64,000 nucleotides of DNA from a virus: IMG/VR virus record IMGVR_UViG_3300012931_000019, positions 18,154 through 82,153 of that record. One strand, 5' to 3'. This document shows, in pieces, positions 43,271 to 50,705 of this stretch. The first letter of the stretch is position 1, and each line of letters begins with the position of its first letter. The position numbers were made by a program, and so were the translations under genes. Under the pieces are notes generated by a model. The model had not been told where the DNA came from and made no database searches. It saw only the letters and a program-made list of their open reading frames with translations.

Positions 43271-43843
43271 TTGATTATTAAATTATCCATGTATATCGTG
43301 GATATGTTACTTAGTTCAAAAATATTTAAGATACAAGACATAGATGATTTTACCGATAAGGTTATATTCTGTGTCTTTTTTATTATTTCTAATATTTTCT
43401 TTTTCGGGTTGGGTATTTTATTACACTGTGCTCTTCAAGTAATGATCGTATTAATTGTATTGACCGTATTGAGATTATTTTCTGGTGGATACCACAGTTC
43501 AGTTGATCGCTGTCTTATGATTAGCGTTCCGTATATTTTATTAATATCTATAATAGCTAAATATGCAATTAATTATTCAGACTTTTTATGTTTTTTAAGT
43601 ATATTAGCAGGTGTTTATATAATTAAAAAAGTACCTATTATCCCTAAAATTGATATGAACAATAAAATAGAAAAATGGTTTCAAGGAAGATATATTGATG
43701 TTTTTCTTTTATTTTATGTAATCAATTATATATGTTTGTCTTTACATAGTGGAATAGGGAATTTAATTTCAAGTTCAATTAGTATGGCTATTCTTGGAGT
43801 AGCTTTAATGATGAGAAAAAATAAAAAGATAAATTATGATTGA
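43271..43843 (+). CDS. agrB: AgrB-family peptide-processing membrane protease
   Basis: TTG 43271 is preferred (GGAGGTGAATGG upstream); a frame-matched ATG at 43256 overlaps the binding site. The 190-residue protein has five or six membrane segments and the AgrB signature RLFSGGYHSSVDRC with the catalytic His and Cys. His and Cys are six residues apart, one fewer than in S. aureus AgrB. The family cleaves AgrD and forms the peptide ring. Phage-borne agr genes are known in C. difficile phages. No complete AgrC/AgrA pair is nearby. Confidence 0.8.
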   Translation: MIIKLSMYIVDMLLSSKIFKIQDIDDFTDKVIFCVFFIISNIFFFGLGILLHCALQVMIVLIVLTVLRLFSGGYHSSVDRCLMISVPYILLISIIAKYAINYSDFLCFLSILAGVYIIKKVPIIPKIDMNNKIEKWFQGRYIDVFLLFYVINYICLSLHSGIGNLISSSISMAILGVALMMRKNKKINYD

Positions 43844-43883
43844 ATGAAAGAAGAGTTTTAACGGAATTTTTGAAAATAATAAT

Positions 43884-43928
43884 GTTGAAATTTAAACATG
43901 CACTTTACTTGGTTAAAGTGCTTTTTTA
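43884..43928 (+). terminator. Palindrome joined to a terminator hairpin
   Basis: GTTGAAATTTAAAC (43884-43897) is followed by GCACTTTA (43900-43907) pairing with TAAAGTGC (43914-43921) and T7. It ends the agr-like unit. The same composite (palindrome, then CACTTTA/TAAAGTG) occurs at 50291. Confidence 0.75.
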
Positions 43929-43951
43929 TTGGATTAAAAGGAGGAATTTTT

Positions 43952-44521
43952 ATTAATCAAGTATTAAAATTAGTATCACCTATTTCTCCCAGCGTCAACC
44001 ATTACTTGGCGTATCGGGCGATTATAAAAAACAAGAAGCCTATGGCAATGAGTTATAAGACTTCTGAAGCTACAAAATATCAAAAGGATTTTATTAAATA
44101 TGTGAAAGAACAGGTTGAACTTCAAGGATGGGTTAAGTCTGAAAATAAATTTCAGCATTATTATATGGATACATATTTCTATTTCCCAAGAACAGATATG
44201 GATGCAAATAATTATTACAAATGCCTCGCTGATGCGATAACAGATGCTGAAGTTGTTTGGATTGATGATGTTCAATTGTGTGAAAGAGTACAAGGAATAC
44301 TTTATGACTCACAGAATCCTAGAATTGAAATGGAAATAAAGCCAGTAGACTACATAGGTATATTTAAAGATATATCTCAATTAGATCAATTTGAATCTAA
44401 TTGCGTCGATTGTACAAAGTATAACCGAAATTGTAGTATTCTTGTAAAAGCAAAGGAAGGCAGAATACAGGAAGAAATTCAAAATTTAGTTTGTAGTAAG
44501 TTTAAACAAAATAAAAAATAA
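43952..44521 (+). CDS. rusA: RusA-type Holliday junction resolvase with ATT start
   Basis: The 190-residue protein has the RusA pattern: SPSVNHYLAYR at the N-terminus, then DMDANNYYKCLADAIT and VVWIDDVQLCE with the acidic catalytic residues, and PRIEMEI. RusA dimers cut four-way DNA junctions. No ATG, GTG or TTG fits near the start: ATT 43952 lies 7 bases after AAAGGAGG. Upstream in-frame codons are in a terminator stem. ATT starts are rare, known best from infC. The C-terminal tail has a CVDCTKYNRNCSI cluster. Confidence 0.75.
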   Translation: MNQVLKLVSPISPSVNHYLAYRAIIKNKKPMAMSYKTSEATKYQKDFIKYVKEQVELQGWVKSENKFQHYYMDTYFYFPRTDMDANNYYKCLADAITDAEVVWIDDVQLCERVQGILYDSQNPRIEMEIKPVDYIGIFKDISQLDQFESNCVDCTKYNRNCSILVKAKEGRIQEEIQNLVCSKFKQNKK

Positions 44522-44549
44522 AATTATAGAATATAAGGAGATTACATAA

Positions 44550-45236
44550 ATGACTAAAAAGAAAGTTAAGATAGAAAATGACAATATAGAAGTTATTACG
44601 GAAAAAGAAATAGTTGAAGTTATTGAAGATAAAAAAGATATGGTTTCTTTAGTTGATGTAATTAAGAATAATGCTCATTATACGGTTAAATCATATCTCC
44701 CAATTGTACAAAAGACAGCATTAATTAGTTCGATAGTTGATCTGTGTACAAAACTGAATGAAGAAGGAATGTTGGTTGTTGATTATTGTTATAAGCATCT
44801 CTCAATGTGTTTAACCATTATTATCAGTTACACGAACATAGATATTTCTAATTTTGGTGATGAAGAAGCTTATGATGCTCTTGAAGAACATGGAGTTATG
44901 CAGGAAATTTTTAATAAGATGAATCCTGATGAAGTAAAATTCTTAAATGATACGTTGGAAGCTGAACTTAAACAAAAAGAAATAATTACAAATTGTGTTG
45001 AAGGAATTATAAATAGGGCATTGAATAAGGCTGTGGATAAGTTGCCAGATGCAAAAGATGTTGAAAAAATAACGAAAAATATTCTTAAATTTAATCCTGA
45101 TAAATTGAAATTCATGGTTGATCAGAACGAAAAATGGAACGGCACATTTGGAGGTAAAACTATTAAAGATTTACTAGGTGGATTTATTAATAGTGTCAAA
45201 AATGCTGATAAAAAGTCTATTGACACAGTTGAATAA
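44550..45236 (+). CDS. Hypothetical tail-region protein, possible chaperone
   Basis: ATG 44550 follows TAAGGAGATTACATAA. The 228-residue protein starts with a charged stretch (VKIENDNIEVITEKEIVEVI), followed by an all-helical domain (VDVIKNNAHYTVKSYLPIV; ITNCVEGIINRALNKAVDKL). This matches conserved helical proteins encoded before tape measure genes and thought to be tail assembly chaperones. Assignment is by pattern and order. Confidence 0.5.
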   Translation: MTKKKVKIENDNIEVITEKEIVEVIEDKKDMVSLVDVIKNNAHYTVKSYLPIVQKTALISSIVDLCTKLNEEGMLVVDYCYKHLSMCLTIIISYTNIDISNFGDEEAYDALEEHGVMQEIFNKMNPDEVKFLNDTLEAELKQKEIITNCVEGIINRALNKAVDKLPDAKDVEKITKNILKFNPDKLKFMVDQNEKWNGTFGGKTIKDLLGGFINSVKNADKKSIDTVE

Positions 45237-45270
45237 CCAAATCAAATTCGGATTTCATGCCAAATTAAAT

Positions 45271-45300
45271 GTTGAAATTTCAAAGCTCACTTTAGTACGC
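45271..45300. repeat. Dispersed palindrome copy
   Basis: GTTGAAATTTCAAA (45271-45284) followed by CTCACTTTAGTACGC, similar to the composite sites at 43884 and 50291. It is in the 88-bp gap before the small gene at 45325. Confidence 0.55.
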
Positions 45301-45324
45301 TAAACCGATTTAGAGGTAATAAAA

Positions 45325-45567
45325 ATGGAAAATAAATTATTTATTTGCGGTAGCAAAAATAATATACCAGAGATAAGAATTTTGCATGATGAGGACTGTC
45401 TTTTAACTACGGAGCAGACAGAAAGATTATTAGAACTTGCGAAAAATCCATTAAGTTATATGAGCAATTTAACAGAACAAGATGTATTAAATATTAAAGA
45501 TTATATCATTGCGGAAGCTAATACAGTTAAATACGCTGAAGAACAAGAAAAGAGGACTGTAGAATAA
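45325..45567 (+). CDS. Small hypothetical protein (80 aa)
   Basis: ATG 45325 follows TTAGAGGTAATAAAA. The protein starts MENKLFICGSKNNIPEIRIL and ends with an acidic helix (YAEEQEKRTVE). Function unknown; the next gene starts 20 bases later. Confidence 0.55.
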   Translation: MENKLFICGSKNNIPEIRILHDEDCLLTTEQTERLLELAKNPLSYMSNLTEQDVLNIKDYIIAEANTVKYAEEQEKRTVE

Positions 45568-45586
45568 ATAGATTGGGAGTGGTGGG

Positions 45587-46057
45587 ATGGATGTAACTAA
45601 TTATGCTCAACTCTTTGCACAAATAGAAGCGGCGGCTAAAGATGTATTGCAAAAGGAAATGGCTGATGCAGTAAAAGAAAAGATATCTGAAAAAGCAGAC
45701 GAAGATATTTATAATAGATATCCATATCCTAATCAATATCCACGTAGACGTAAAAATGGCGGTATATCTGATGTAAGACAAATGAATCATACCGTGGATG
45801 GACTAACTTTAGAAGTTACAGATGATGCAGATTTTAACAGGGAATTTGCAACGGAAGTTGGCTGGTATGGTGGAGTAGATTTATCTAAGTCATTGGCATA
45901 CAACCTAAACTTTGGCTATGGGGATGATGAATGGTCTGAACCATCTCACTTCATAGACGATGCAAGGAATGAATTAGCCTCATCTGGTGAAGTTAGAGAA
46001 ATTATGCGTAAGGGGTTACAGGAGAGATTAGGAGAAGGATCAGTAACAGTTACTTAA
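45587..46057 (+). CDS. Minor tail component, HK97 gp10-like
   Basis: ATG 45587 follows GGGAGTGGTGGG. The 156-residue protein has EKADEDIYNRYPYPNQYPRRRKNGGISD and a C-terminal AYNLNFGYGDDEWSEPSHFIDDARNEL, typical of clostridial phage proteins of the gp10/neck-completion group (R..GG...d and F....R..l patterns). In most phages this gene lies between connector and tail tube genes; here it is past the spike, in the accessory block. Confidence 0.55.
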   Translation: MDVTNYAQLFAQIEAAAKDVLQKEMADAVKEKISEKADEDIYNRYPYPNQYPRRRKNGGISDVRQMNHTVDGLTLEVTDDADFNREFATEVGWYGGVDLSKSLAYNLNFGYGDDEWSEPSHFIDDARNELASSGEVREIMRKGLQERLGEGSVTVT

Positions 46058-46078
46058 ATAAAATAATTTCAGAATTTA

Positions 46079-46106
46079 AGACACTCTTCATGAGTGTCTT
46101 TTATTG
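46079..46106 (+). terminator. Factor-independent terminator
   Basis: AAGACACTC (46078-46086) pairs with GAGTGTCTT (46092-46100), then TTATT. It ends the unit before the homing endonuclease. Confidence 0.75.
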
Positions 46107-46199
46107 TGCAATTAAAGCACTTATACAGGCAAGATAGTGATTGCAACACGAAAGCCAAAAGTCCTATTGGTTTCTTGCCTATTATTTTAATTATAGGAC
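46107..46199 (+). other. Candidate pseudoknot RNA upstream of endonuclease
   Basis: AGGCAAGA (46127-46134) pairs with TCTTGCCT (46173-46180); an inner GCCAA/TTGG stem presents a loop with GTCCTAT (46161-46167), which is complementary to ATAGGAC (46193-46199). That makes an H-type pseudoknot. A small GTGC/GCAC hairpin precedes it. It ends 20 bases before the endonuclease start. Confidence 0.5.
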
Positions 46200-46222
46200 A
46201 AAACATGAAAGGATGATGTTAA

Positions 46223-47827
46223 ATGTTAATTAGTAAATCAGTTATGATATCATGGAATGGGAAAAATAGGGAAATATATGAAAATTTAGGGTATAAATTT
46301 ACAAAGTGGAAAGATAAATTTGAAGTACAAATTGAAGATTTAAATATCAATAGTGATATAAAAGTGGAAGTTCGATGTGATTATTGTGGGAAAACTATAC
46401 ATGAAACTTATAGTAATTTTATAGATCATAGAAGTAAATCATATGTTCAAAAGGACGCATGTTGGGATTGCAGAAGCTTAAAAATGAAAGATAATGCTTT
46501 AAACAAAAATAAAGATAATAAATTAAATAGAAATGATGTTGGATATTGGCAAATAGAAGAAAATAGATTAAAAGAATTAGATAATTATATTAAAACTTAT
46601 GTGACAATTGATCATATGCGAAAAGACAAACTTGGATATTGTATACTTAATAGTATTTGGAGAAGTAACATGTCTGTAGATGAGTCAGTTATCAAATTAG
46701 GGTATAAAATAGAAGATGTAAAAACAATATTTAGTGTAGATATGTTTAATACATTTGATAAAATATCTGATTGTATTAATCAATATATTGAAAAATATGG
46801 TAGGTTTCCCACAATTACTGAGTGCAATGACAAATTAGGTATAACTCAAAAAGCATTAAAACAGTTTGGCGGAATACATGAAGTAAAAAGAAAAATGAAT
46901 TATAATGGAGTAAATGATTTAAAGGATGATAGAGGTTGGTATAACAAATCTTCATACGAATATATTGTAGCTCAATTTTTAATACATAATAACGTTCCAT
47001 ATAAAAGAGAACAGCGTCCATTTCCAGAAGATGAAGGAAGATATAAAAGCGATTTTACTTTTTATTTAGAAGACGAGATTATACATTGTGAAGTTTGGGG
47101 TTATTATAAAAAGCATGGAGGGTATTCTAAAATTTATATTAAAAATAAAAATATAAAGAAAAATTTATATAGAAAATATAATATAAATTATATTGAAATT
47201 GAGCCAGATATTTTTCGTGATAAATATGAAATGATATATGAGAGACTACGTAATATTTTTGAAAAAGTTTTAGGGTCTGTACATCAGGAATTTAATTTAG
47301 AAATTTTAATTCCACCAAATAAAATGACAGACGAAGAACTTTTAGAAGAAATTATGAAATATAGCGATGATAACGAATATTTACCTTCAGAAAATATATT
47401 GAGAAAATATCATAAATCTAGCATTTTTAATCAAATTATACAAAGATATGGGCATATTGACAATTTTGCATTAAAATTTAATAAAAAATCGAGAAGTTCC
47501 AAAGCTTTCAGCATTAAAAATTATGGACATAATGGCTTATTTCCTATTTATCTGGGATTCATGAATCGCTATGGAGAAATTTTTACTTTAGAAGAATTTA
47601 AACAAAAAGGAATTGGTGATTTACGTAGATATATAGATCATTTTGGTGGTTATGTTCAAAGTAAATTAGATTTTTATAGTTATTGTATTGAAAATAAAAT
47701 AACAATATCTCAAGAAGAAATTATTTGGTTAAAAAAGTTTGGAAATAATGAGTTTAAAAAACTTTATAGGCAAATAACTCCTGATCGGATTAATAAGGCT
47801 AATGAGATATTAAATTTAATAAACTGA
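46223..47827 (+). CDS. Free-standing homing-type endonuclease
   Basis: ATG 46223 follows GAAAGGATGATGTTAA. The 534-residue protein has an N-terminal zinc site (CDYCGKT, CWDC), repeated DNA-binding-like helical modules (GRFPTITECNDKLG; NEYLPSENILRKYH; GEIFTLEEFKQKGIG) and a PD-(D/E)xK/Vsr-like nuclease core at about 245-300: SSYEYIVAQFLIHNNVPYKR, then SDFTF and HCEVWGYY with the acidic residues. This layout fits phage homing endonucleases of the EDxHD/Vsr-related type. It sits between terminator and integrase, inside a structural operon, a usual site for such elements. Confidence 0.7.
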   Translation: MLISKSVMISWNGKNREIYENLGYKFTKWKDKFEVQIEDLNINSDIKVEVRCDYCGKTIHETYSNFIDHRSKSYVQKDACWDCRSLKMKDNALNKNKDNKLNRNDVGYWQIEENRLKELDNYIKTYVTIDHMRKDKLGYCILNSIWRSNMSVDESVIKLGYKIEDVKTIFSVDMFNTFDKISDCINQYIEKYGRFPTITECNDKLGITQKALKQFGGIHEVKRKMNYNGVNDLKDDRGWYNKSSYEYIVAQFLIHNNVPYKREQRPFPEDEGRYKSDFTFYLEDEIIHCEVWGYYKKHGGYSKIYIKNKNIKKNLYRKYNINYIEIEPDIFRDKYEMIYERLRNIFEKVLGSVHQEFNLEILIPPNKMTDEELLEEIMKYSDDNEYLPSENILRKYHKSSIFNQIIQRYGHIDNFALKFNKKSRSSKAFSIKNYGHNGLFPIYLGFMNRYGEIFTLEEFKQKGIGDLRRYIDHFGGYVQSKLDFYSYCIENKITISQEEIIWLKKFGNNEFKKLYRQITPDRINKANEILNLIN

Positions 47828-48131
47828 TTGTACATAAACCCGATGAATTGGTAATTCTATTTTGTCTCAAATTATATACAATATTCGGGACAAAGCATAT
47901 CGGCACTTATTTTAAAAATTGCCAAAGTGCGTAATGAAAATCAGACAAAGTACGTAACAAGGGCATCTTGAACAGAATGTTCGGGATTATATAATAAATT
48001 TGAGAATAACCGTGAGAATAATTTGCGGCTATTTTCTATTTGCATTAAAATACAGAAACTAATTTAAAAATATCGGCATTTTGGTGTAATTTGGAATTTG
48101 TAAAATATGCATATTGCTTTAGGAGAGATAA
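47828..48131. other. Gene-free interval with short repeats
   Basis: I see no gene in 304 bases. CAAAGTGCGTAA and CAAAGTACGTAA form a direct repeat around 47923-47965; GCACTT/AAGTGC forms a hairpin near 47894-47930 and GAACA/TGTTC another near 47970-47982. It may carry regulatory sites or a recombination site for the downstream recombinase. Confidence 0.35.
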
Positions 48132-48281
48132 ATGGAAACGAAGTATTATTACTTTTGTAAATATAAAGACGATAACGATATTTTGCTTGTTCGATCTGGA
48201 CAGGGAAATAGCGTGAGAGAAATAGTAGATTTGTTTGACAAATATAGAATATTGGAAATAGAGATTAAGTATAGAAAGTAA
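48132..48281 (+). CDS. Small hypothetical protein (49 aa)
   Basis: ATG 48132 follows TAGGAGAGATAA. The product starts METKYYYFCKYKDDNDILLV and ends EIEIKYRK. It is probably translated with the recombinase, 15 bases downstream, and could be a small partner (excisionase-like), though nothing in the sequence proves this. Confidence 0.5.
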   Translation: METKYYYFCKYKDDNDILLVRSGQGNSVREIVDLFDKYRILEIEIKYRK

Positions 48282-48296
48282 AAGGAGTTGGAAGTA

Positions 48297-49373
48297 TTGG
48301 CAAAATCTAAAGTAGTTAGAGTAAAATATTTTACACCGGAAAGAATAGCATTAATAAATCCAGATAATTTAGTATTATATGAAAAGTATTTAATGTCAAA
48401 TATAATTAAGAATAAGGATGTTGAACAGACAACTTTTAAAACTTATAAGAACTCAATGCAACAGTTTTTAGTATATCTTGCAGAAAAATGGAATAATATT
48501 GGTTTATATTCTCCTGAATTCTTTGAATCCGCAGTTGATATAATGGAAGGTTTTATGGCATTTTGTGTAAATACATTAAAAAACAATAAGAAGGTTATTA
48601 ATACAAAAGTATCTTCGGTATCAACTTTTTATCTTTGGAGTATGAAAAGGAAATTGGTAGATAGACATCCTTTTGATAAAAAACTTGATAGAATGAAAGG
48701 TGCAAGTGAAGAAAAGATTATTAATTCATATTTTCTAACTGATGAACAGGTAACAGAAATTAGGCGTGGTTTATTAACCGATAAAAAATATGATATTCAA
48801 GACCAATTAATTTTTGAACTGTTTTTAGATAGTGCAAACAGAGTTGGGGCGCTAGACAAAATAACACTATCATCTATGGACTTGGAAAATATGGTTTTCA
48901 ATGATATTAGGGAAAAGAGAGGTTATAAGGTCGAAGTAGCATTCTCTGAAGCAACGAAGGATATTATTAAAGAATGGCTTGAAATGAGAAAAGACATGGA
49001 TAACCTTGACATTGATGCAATATTTTTAACTCGATATAATGGAAAATGGAACAAGATGACATATGGCACGATTCAAGATAGGATAAAACGTATTGGATAT
49101 ATTATTGGTTTAGAAGATTTTCATTGTCACTGTATGAGAAAAACAAAGCTTAACGATATTTATGTTAAAACTGGCGATCTTGCTCTTGCCGCAGAGTATG
49201 GAAATCATAAATCTACAGAAACGACAAGACAAAGTTATATAAAGCCAAAAAGTAAAACAGAAATCAGAGCTAAAATTAATGAGATGATGCAAAAGAATAA
49301 TGAGATAAAGGTAGAAATCGTTGACGAACCTATTGAAATTCCAACAGAATCATCTTCAGAAGAAAATCTTTAA
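48297..49373 (+). CDS. Second tyrosine recombinase
   Basis: TTG 48297 has AAAGGAG 9 bases upstream and is preferred to TTG 48288. The 358-residue protein has a SAM-like N-terminal domain (VEQTTFKTYKNSMQQFLVYL) and catalytic residues R182 (DSANRVGAL), H278-x2-R281 (HCMRKTK), H304 (YGNHKSTETT) and Y314 (RQSYIKP). All are canonical, unlike the first recombinase, where HxxR is HxxK. It lies next to an RNA gene and tRNA-Gln; tRNA genes are frequent attachment sites. The C-terminus is acidic and disordered. Confidence 0.85.
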   Translation: MAKSKVVRVKYFTPERIALINPDNLVLYEKYLMSNIIKNKDVEQTTFKTYKNSMQQFLVYLAEKWNNIGLYSPEFFESAVDIMEGFMAFCVNTLKNNKKVINTKVSSVSTFYLWSMKRKLVDRHPFDKKLDRMKGASEEKIINSYFLTDEQVTEIRRGLLTDKKYDIQDQLIFELFLDSANRVGALDKITLSSMDLENMVFNDIREKRGYKVEVAFSEATKDIIKEWLEMRKDMDNLDIDAIFLTRYNGKWNKMTYGTIQDRIKRIGYIIGLEDFHCHCMRKTKLNDIYVKTGDLALAAEYGNHKSTETTRQSYIKPKSKTEIRAKINEMMQKNNEIKVEIVDEPIEIPTESSSEENL

Positions 49374-49403
49374 ATAAAATCAAAAATAATTTTAAAATAT
49401 GTG

Positions 49404-49432
49404 TTGACAGATAATTTAGAGTATGGTATATT
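49404..49432 (+). promoter_or_regulatory. Strong promoter of the structured RNA
   Basis: TTGACA (49404-49409), 17-base spacer, TATATT (49427-49432), preceded by the shared A/T tract (AAATCAAAAATAATTTTAAA). Start of transcription near 49438. No gene starts for 1.2 kb downstream on this strand, which supports an RNA product. Confidence 0.85.
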
Positions 49433-49437
49433 ATAGA

Positions 49438-50100
49438 TGTACTAAAGATTATCCTTTCTCTTGTACAATATCTTTTTTTGTTCTGATTTGTAGTAAGGCT
49501 TGCTATTAGTGTAGTGAGCCTTACTAAAGCAAAATAAATGGCATAGAAGGAGTATTTTATCGGTTTTATATCGACTAAAATAAAAAATAAGTTTTAGATT
49601 TGTATTATGGCTTAACGCCGCCACGAAAGAGATTTAAATTATCTGAGGTTTGGAAAAGGTAGCCAACACCACACCTAGAAGCTTAGTCGGACGAATGTGC
49701 CGATAGTGCGGAATCACAGAAACTTCCCTATATTTTCAATGATGCATTGAATAGTACGCTAGGGTACGATAAAGAATGTTAGGAGATGCAAGAGTACCGT
49801 CTTGCCAGATAATTTAGATATAAAGATAGGTCATTTGTGACCATGTCCATTAATTGCAATAATGGGGTTGACAGAATACGCCTACTACTGGCGTAATAAA
49901 TAAGTAGATTTTAGGTCTTTGAAGGCCATGTTGGTATGTTGGGCGAACTTCCCACGTGAAGTTGAGGTAGTAGACTATGACGATAGTCGAGGGTGGTTAC
50001 ATAAAATTAACAGTTCGGAAAATCTGAACGAAAGGGTAGAGAAGACAGGAGCAATGTTTTGTTAGTTTTAATGCGAAGAAAAGCCTGTCTGATACATATA
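49438..50100 (+). ncRNA. Large structured RNA next to a tRNA (ROOL/GOLLD-like class)
   Basis: About 660 bases without a frame hold at least nine short stems: TTCAATG/CATTGAA, GTAC/GTAC, GGTCAT/GTGACC, CCATTA/TAATGG, TACGCC/GGCGTA, GAACTTC/GAAGTTG, GACTAT/ATAGTC, GTTCGG/CTGAAC and GACAGG/CCTGTC (50045-50093). Local GC content is above the surroundings. It starts at a strong promoter and runs into tRNA-Gln. Large ornate phage RNAs (ROOL, GOLLD) have this size, tRNA neighbour and host range, so that class is the likely home, but I cannot score it. It could also be a new RNA family. Confidence 0.65.
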
Positions 50101-50103
50101 TGA

Positions 50104-50178
50104 TGGGACTTGGTGAAGATGGCCTAACACAGCAGGTTTTGATCCTGCCATTTCGAAGGTTTAAATCCTTCAGTCCTA
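50104..50178 (+). tRNA. tRNA-Gln (UUG)
   Basis: The 75-base cloverleaf has acceptor TGGGACT pairing with AGTCCTA (one G-T pair), a three-pair D stem GTG/CAC, anticodon stem GCAGG/CCTGC with loop TTTTGAT (anticodon TTG at 50139-50141) and T stem GAAGG/CCTTC. No CCA is encoded. It reads CAA, a frequent codon in this A/T-rich DNA. It is the only tRNA I find in the window and is likely cut from the same transcript as the upstream RNA. Confidence 0.9.
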
Positions 50179-50290
50179 GTAAATAAAGGGTGAAAATGTT
50201 TGAATTTTCATCATGTATATATAAAGTACCTTGCGGTGTATAGGTTAACCGCGTAACCCAATAGATTGAGAATTTTAACGGAACTGAAAC

Positions 50291-50327
50291 GTTGAAATTC
50301 CAACACGCACTTTATCACAGTAAAGTG
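50291..50327. repeat. Dispersed palindrome plus hairpin
   Basis: GTTGAAATTCCAAC (50291-50304), then CACTTTA (50308-50314) pairing with TAAAGTG (50321-50327). It lies between the tRNA unit and the convergent XRE gene and may act as a two-way terminator or operator. Confidence 0.6.
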
Positions 50328-50331
50328 AAAA

Positions 50332-50538
50332 TTATCTATTATTTTTATCTATTTTAAAAATATCATCTAATTCACAATTCAGTACATTACATATCTTTTC
50401 TTCGGCATCAAAGCTAATCGAAGACGTTTTTCCTTCGCATATTTTAACAAGGTGATGGTAAATCAATCCTGTTTCTCTGGATAACCAATATCTTGTTTTA
50501 TTGATCTCTTTTAGTTTTCTGTCTATTTCAATCTGCAT
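50332..50538 (-). CDS. XRE-family (Cro/CI-type) repressor
   Basis: ATG 50538 follows GAGGTGTTTAAAA. The 68-residue protein is a single helix-turn-helix domain: KLKEINKTRYWLSRETGLIY with recognition helix HHLVKICEGKTSSI, then NVLNCELDDIFKI, the usual YozG-like pattern. It is divergent from the papain-like gene, and the region between them has repeated AAAGTGTATA boxes, so it probably represses that promoter and its own. Confidence 0.85.
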   Translation of the reverse strand: MQIEIDRKLKEINKTRYWLSRETGLIYHHLVKICEGKTSSISFDAEEKICNVLNCELDDIFKIDKNNR

Positions 50539-50579
50539 TTTTAAACACCTCATACATAATTATATCCGAAATAGCCATT

Positions 50580-50681
50580 TTAAGTATACTGTTTAAAGTG
50601 TATATATGTTTGGTTGTAACCATTTTGGGTATATCTATGTTAGTTATATCAACTTGACTGTATATACATTAAAGTGTATAA
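50580..50681 (+). promoter_or_regulatory. Promoter and candidate operators between XRE and protease genes
   Basis: TTGACT (50653-50658), 17-base spacer, TATAAT (50676-50681) point right. The box TTAAAGTGTATA occurs at about 50594-50605 and 50669-50680, the second overlapping the -10. AAGTATACTGTTTAAAG and GGGTATATC are related boxes. These fit operator sites for the divergent XRE protein. Confidence 0.7.
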
Positions 50682-50705
50682 TGTGAAAAAAGGAAGGTGT
50701 TTAAA

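Noticed and set aside
49438-50100. Group I intron in the region before tRNA-Gln
   Set aside because: No flanking exon frame exists and I see no convincing P7 pair in the expected contexts. A free-standing structured RNA fits better.
50179-50290. A second tRNA after tRNA-Gln
   Set aside because: GTACCTTGCGGTGTATAGG and following bases suggest stems, but I could not fold a full cloverleaf with an anticodon arm and T arm.
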